DNA of 64,000 nucleotides, taken from Microbaculum marinum (GTDB taxonomy: Bacteria; Pseudomonadota; Alphaproteobacteria; Rhizobiales; Tepidamorphaceae). A program made the position numbers and the translations under genes. Of this stretch, positions 63,708 to 64,000 are shown piece by piece. The notes below the pieces were generated by a model. It did not search any database. It was given only the letters and a program-made list of their open reading frames with translations, and was not told where the DNA came from. The stretch is from the NCBI RefSeq assembly GCF_042646165.1, contig NZ_JBHRTC010000024.1; one strand, given 5' to 3'. Each line of letters opens with the position of its first letter. Position 1 is the first letter of the stretch.

Positions 63708-64000
63708 ATGCCGAACGCCGCGACCGGCGAGGAATGGGATGCCGAGTTTCGCGAAGGCCGCTGGCGCTTCCTGCTCGACATCAAGGAGATCGCCCGCACC
63801 GGGGCCATCGCCGGCTGGCTGAGAGCGACCGATACCGGAGCCCGGGTCCTGGATGTCGGCTGCGGCGAAGGCGTCCTGTTCGGCCACCTCGACGGGGCGG
63901 CGCTCGAAACCTATGTCGGCGTCGACATTTCGAGCGAGGCGCTGGCGCTGGCCAAGGTCGATGAGGGTCGTTCGCGACTCGTGGCCGCCGATCTGTCCTC
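63708..64000 (+). CDS. Class I SAM-dependent methyltransferase, N-terminal part
   Basis: A gene truncated by the right window edge; 97 codons are present. The SAM-binding motif I reads VLDVGCGEG near residue 46, and YVGVDISSEALALA is motif II. ATG 63708 has GAAAGG 8 bases upstream, and the gap to the permease gene is 25 bases. It may be part of the transporter operon. Substrate unknown. Confidence 0.82.
   Translation, partial: MPNAATGEEWDAEFREGRWRFLLDIKEIARTGAIAGWLRATDTGARVLDVGCGEGVLFGHLDGAALETYVGVDISSEALALAKVDEGRSRLVAADLS

Overview
The window is high-GC DNA from an alphaproteobacterium, most likely of the Hyphomicrobiales (Rhizobiales) type. This rests on the gene content: a fused LivM-LivG transporter, a HWE-family histidine kinase, an RpoE/ChrR stress module with TGATCC promoters, and a REP-type palindrome of the rhizobial kind. 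I saw no rRNA, tRNA, CRISPR array, transposase or integrase. Genus cannot be decided from this window alone.

Region 1 (1-16020, all plus strand) is a CoA-ester catabolic locus. It holds a CoA-transferase (truncated at the left edge), enoyl-CoA hydratase, HMG-CoA-lyase-type enzyme, acyl-CoA dehydrogenase, MmgE/PrpD protein, metallo-beta-lactamase-fold hydrolase and carboxymuconolactone-decarboxylase-like protein. A complete branched-chain-type (HAAT) ABC uptake system follows (LivH, LivM-LivG fusion, LivF, binding protein). Then come an SDR, a 3-hydroxyisobutyrate-dehydrogenase-like enzyme, a cyclase-family hydrolase, a quinone oxidoreductase and an alpha/beta hydrolase. Together they look like import and beta-oxidation-style degradation of an unidentified branched or cyclic organic acid.

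Region 2 (16021-30936) is more loosely packed and looks accessory. It has a MarC-family membrane protein and a minus-strand group of exported proteins (two DUF1254/DUF1214 proteins, an outer-membrane transporter-like protein and an arylsulfatase) divergent from an AraC regulator. A sensory block follows: a triple-PAS histidine kinase, two small paralogous proteins of unknown function, a four-PAS HWE kinase, and a single-domain response regulator.

Region 3 (30905-47247) is the most interesting part: an envelope glycopolymer modification locus arranged around a divergent promoter region at 37051-37201. The left arm encodes a GSCFA protein, an SGNH-fold protein, two paralogous WavE-like/Sel1 fusion proteins and an Stf0 sulfotransferase. 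The right arm encodes a nucleotidyltransferase-kinase fusion, a second nucleotidyltransferase, a small protein, an acyl carrier protein, an unknown 201-aa protein, an MBOAT acyltransferase, a 46-aa single-pass microprotein ending in FLYVEL, a membrane-anchored protein, a KAS III-like synthase, and two membrane-anchored SGNH proteins. A second sulfotransferase closes the locus on the opposite strand. ACP + MBOAT + microprotein with a C-terminal tyrosine hexapeptide + SGNH transferase is the architecture of the Gram-positive Dlt (D-alanylation) machine, here with a KAS III in place of the amino-acid-activating ligase DltA. I infer a Dlt-like acyl-shuttle system in a Gram-negative bacterium.

Region 4 (47398-64000) contains a DUF2207-LemA pair and the RpoE-ChrR sigma/anti-sigma pair with an SDR and a SnoaL-like protein. 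A divergent FAD-oxidoreductase/DUF1365/cyclopropane-fatty-acid-synthase-like operon follows; it has the same TGATCC-N18-TA promoter as rpoE. Last come a UDP-glucuronate 4-epimerase-like gene, a complete peptide-type ABC uptake operon and the start of a methyltransferase gene cut by the right edge.
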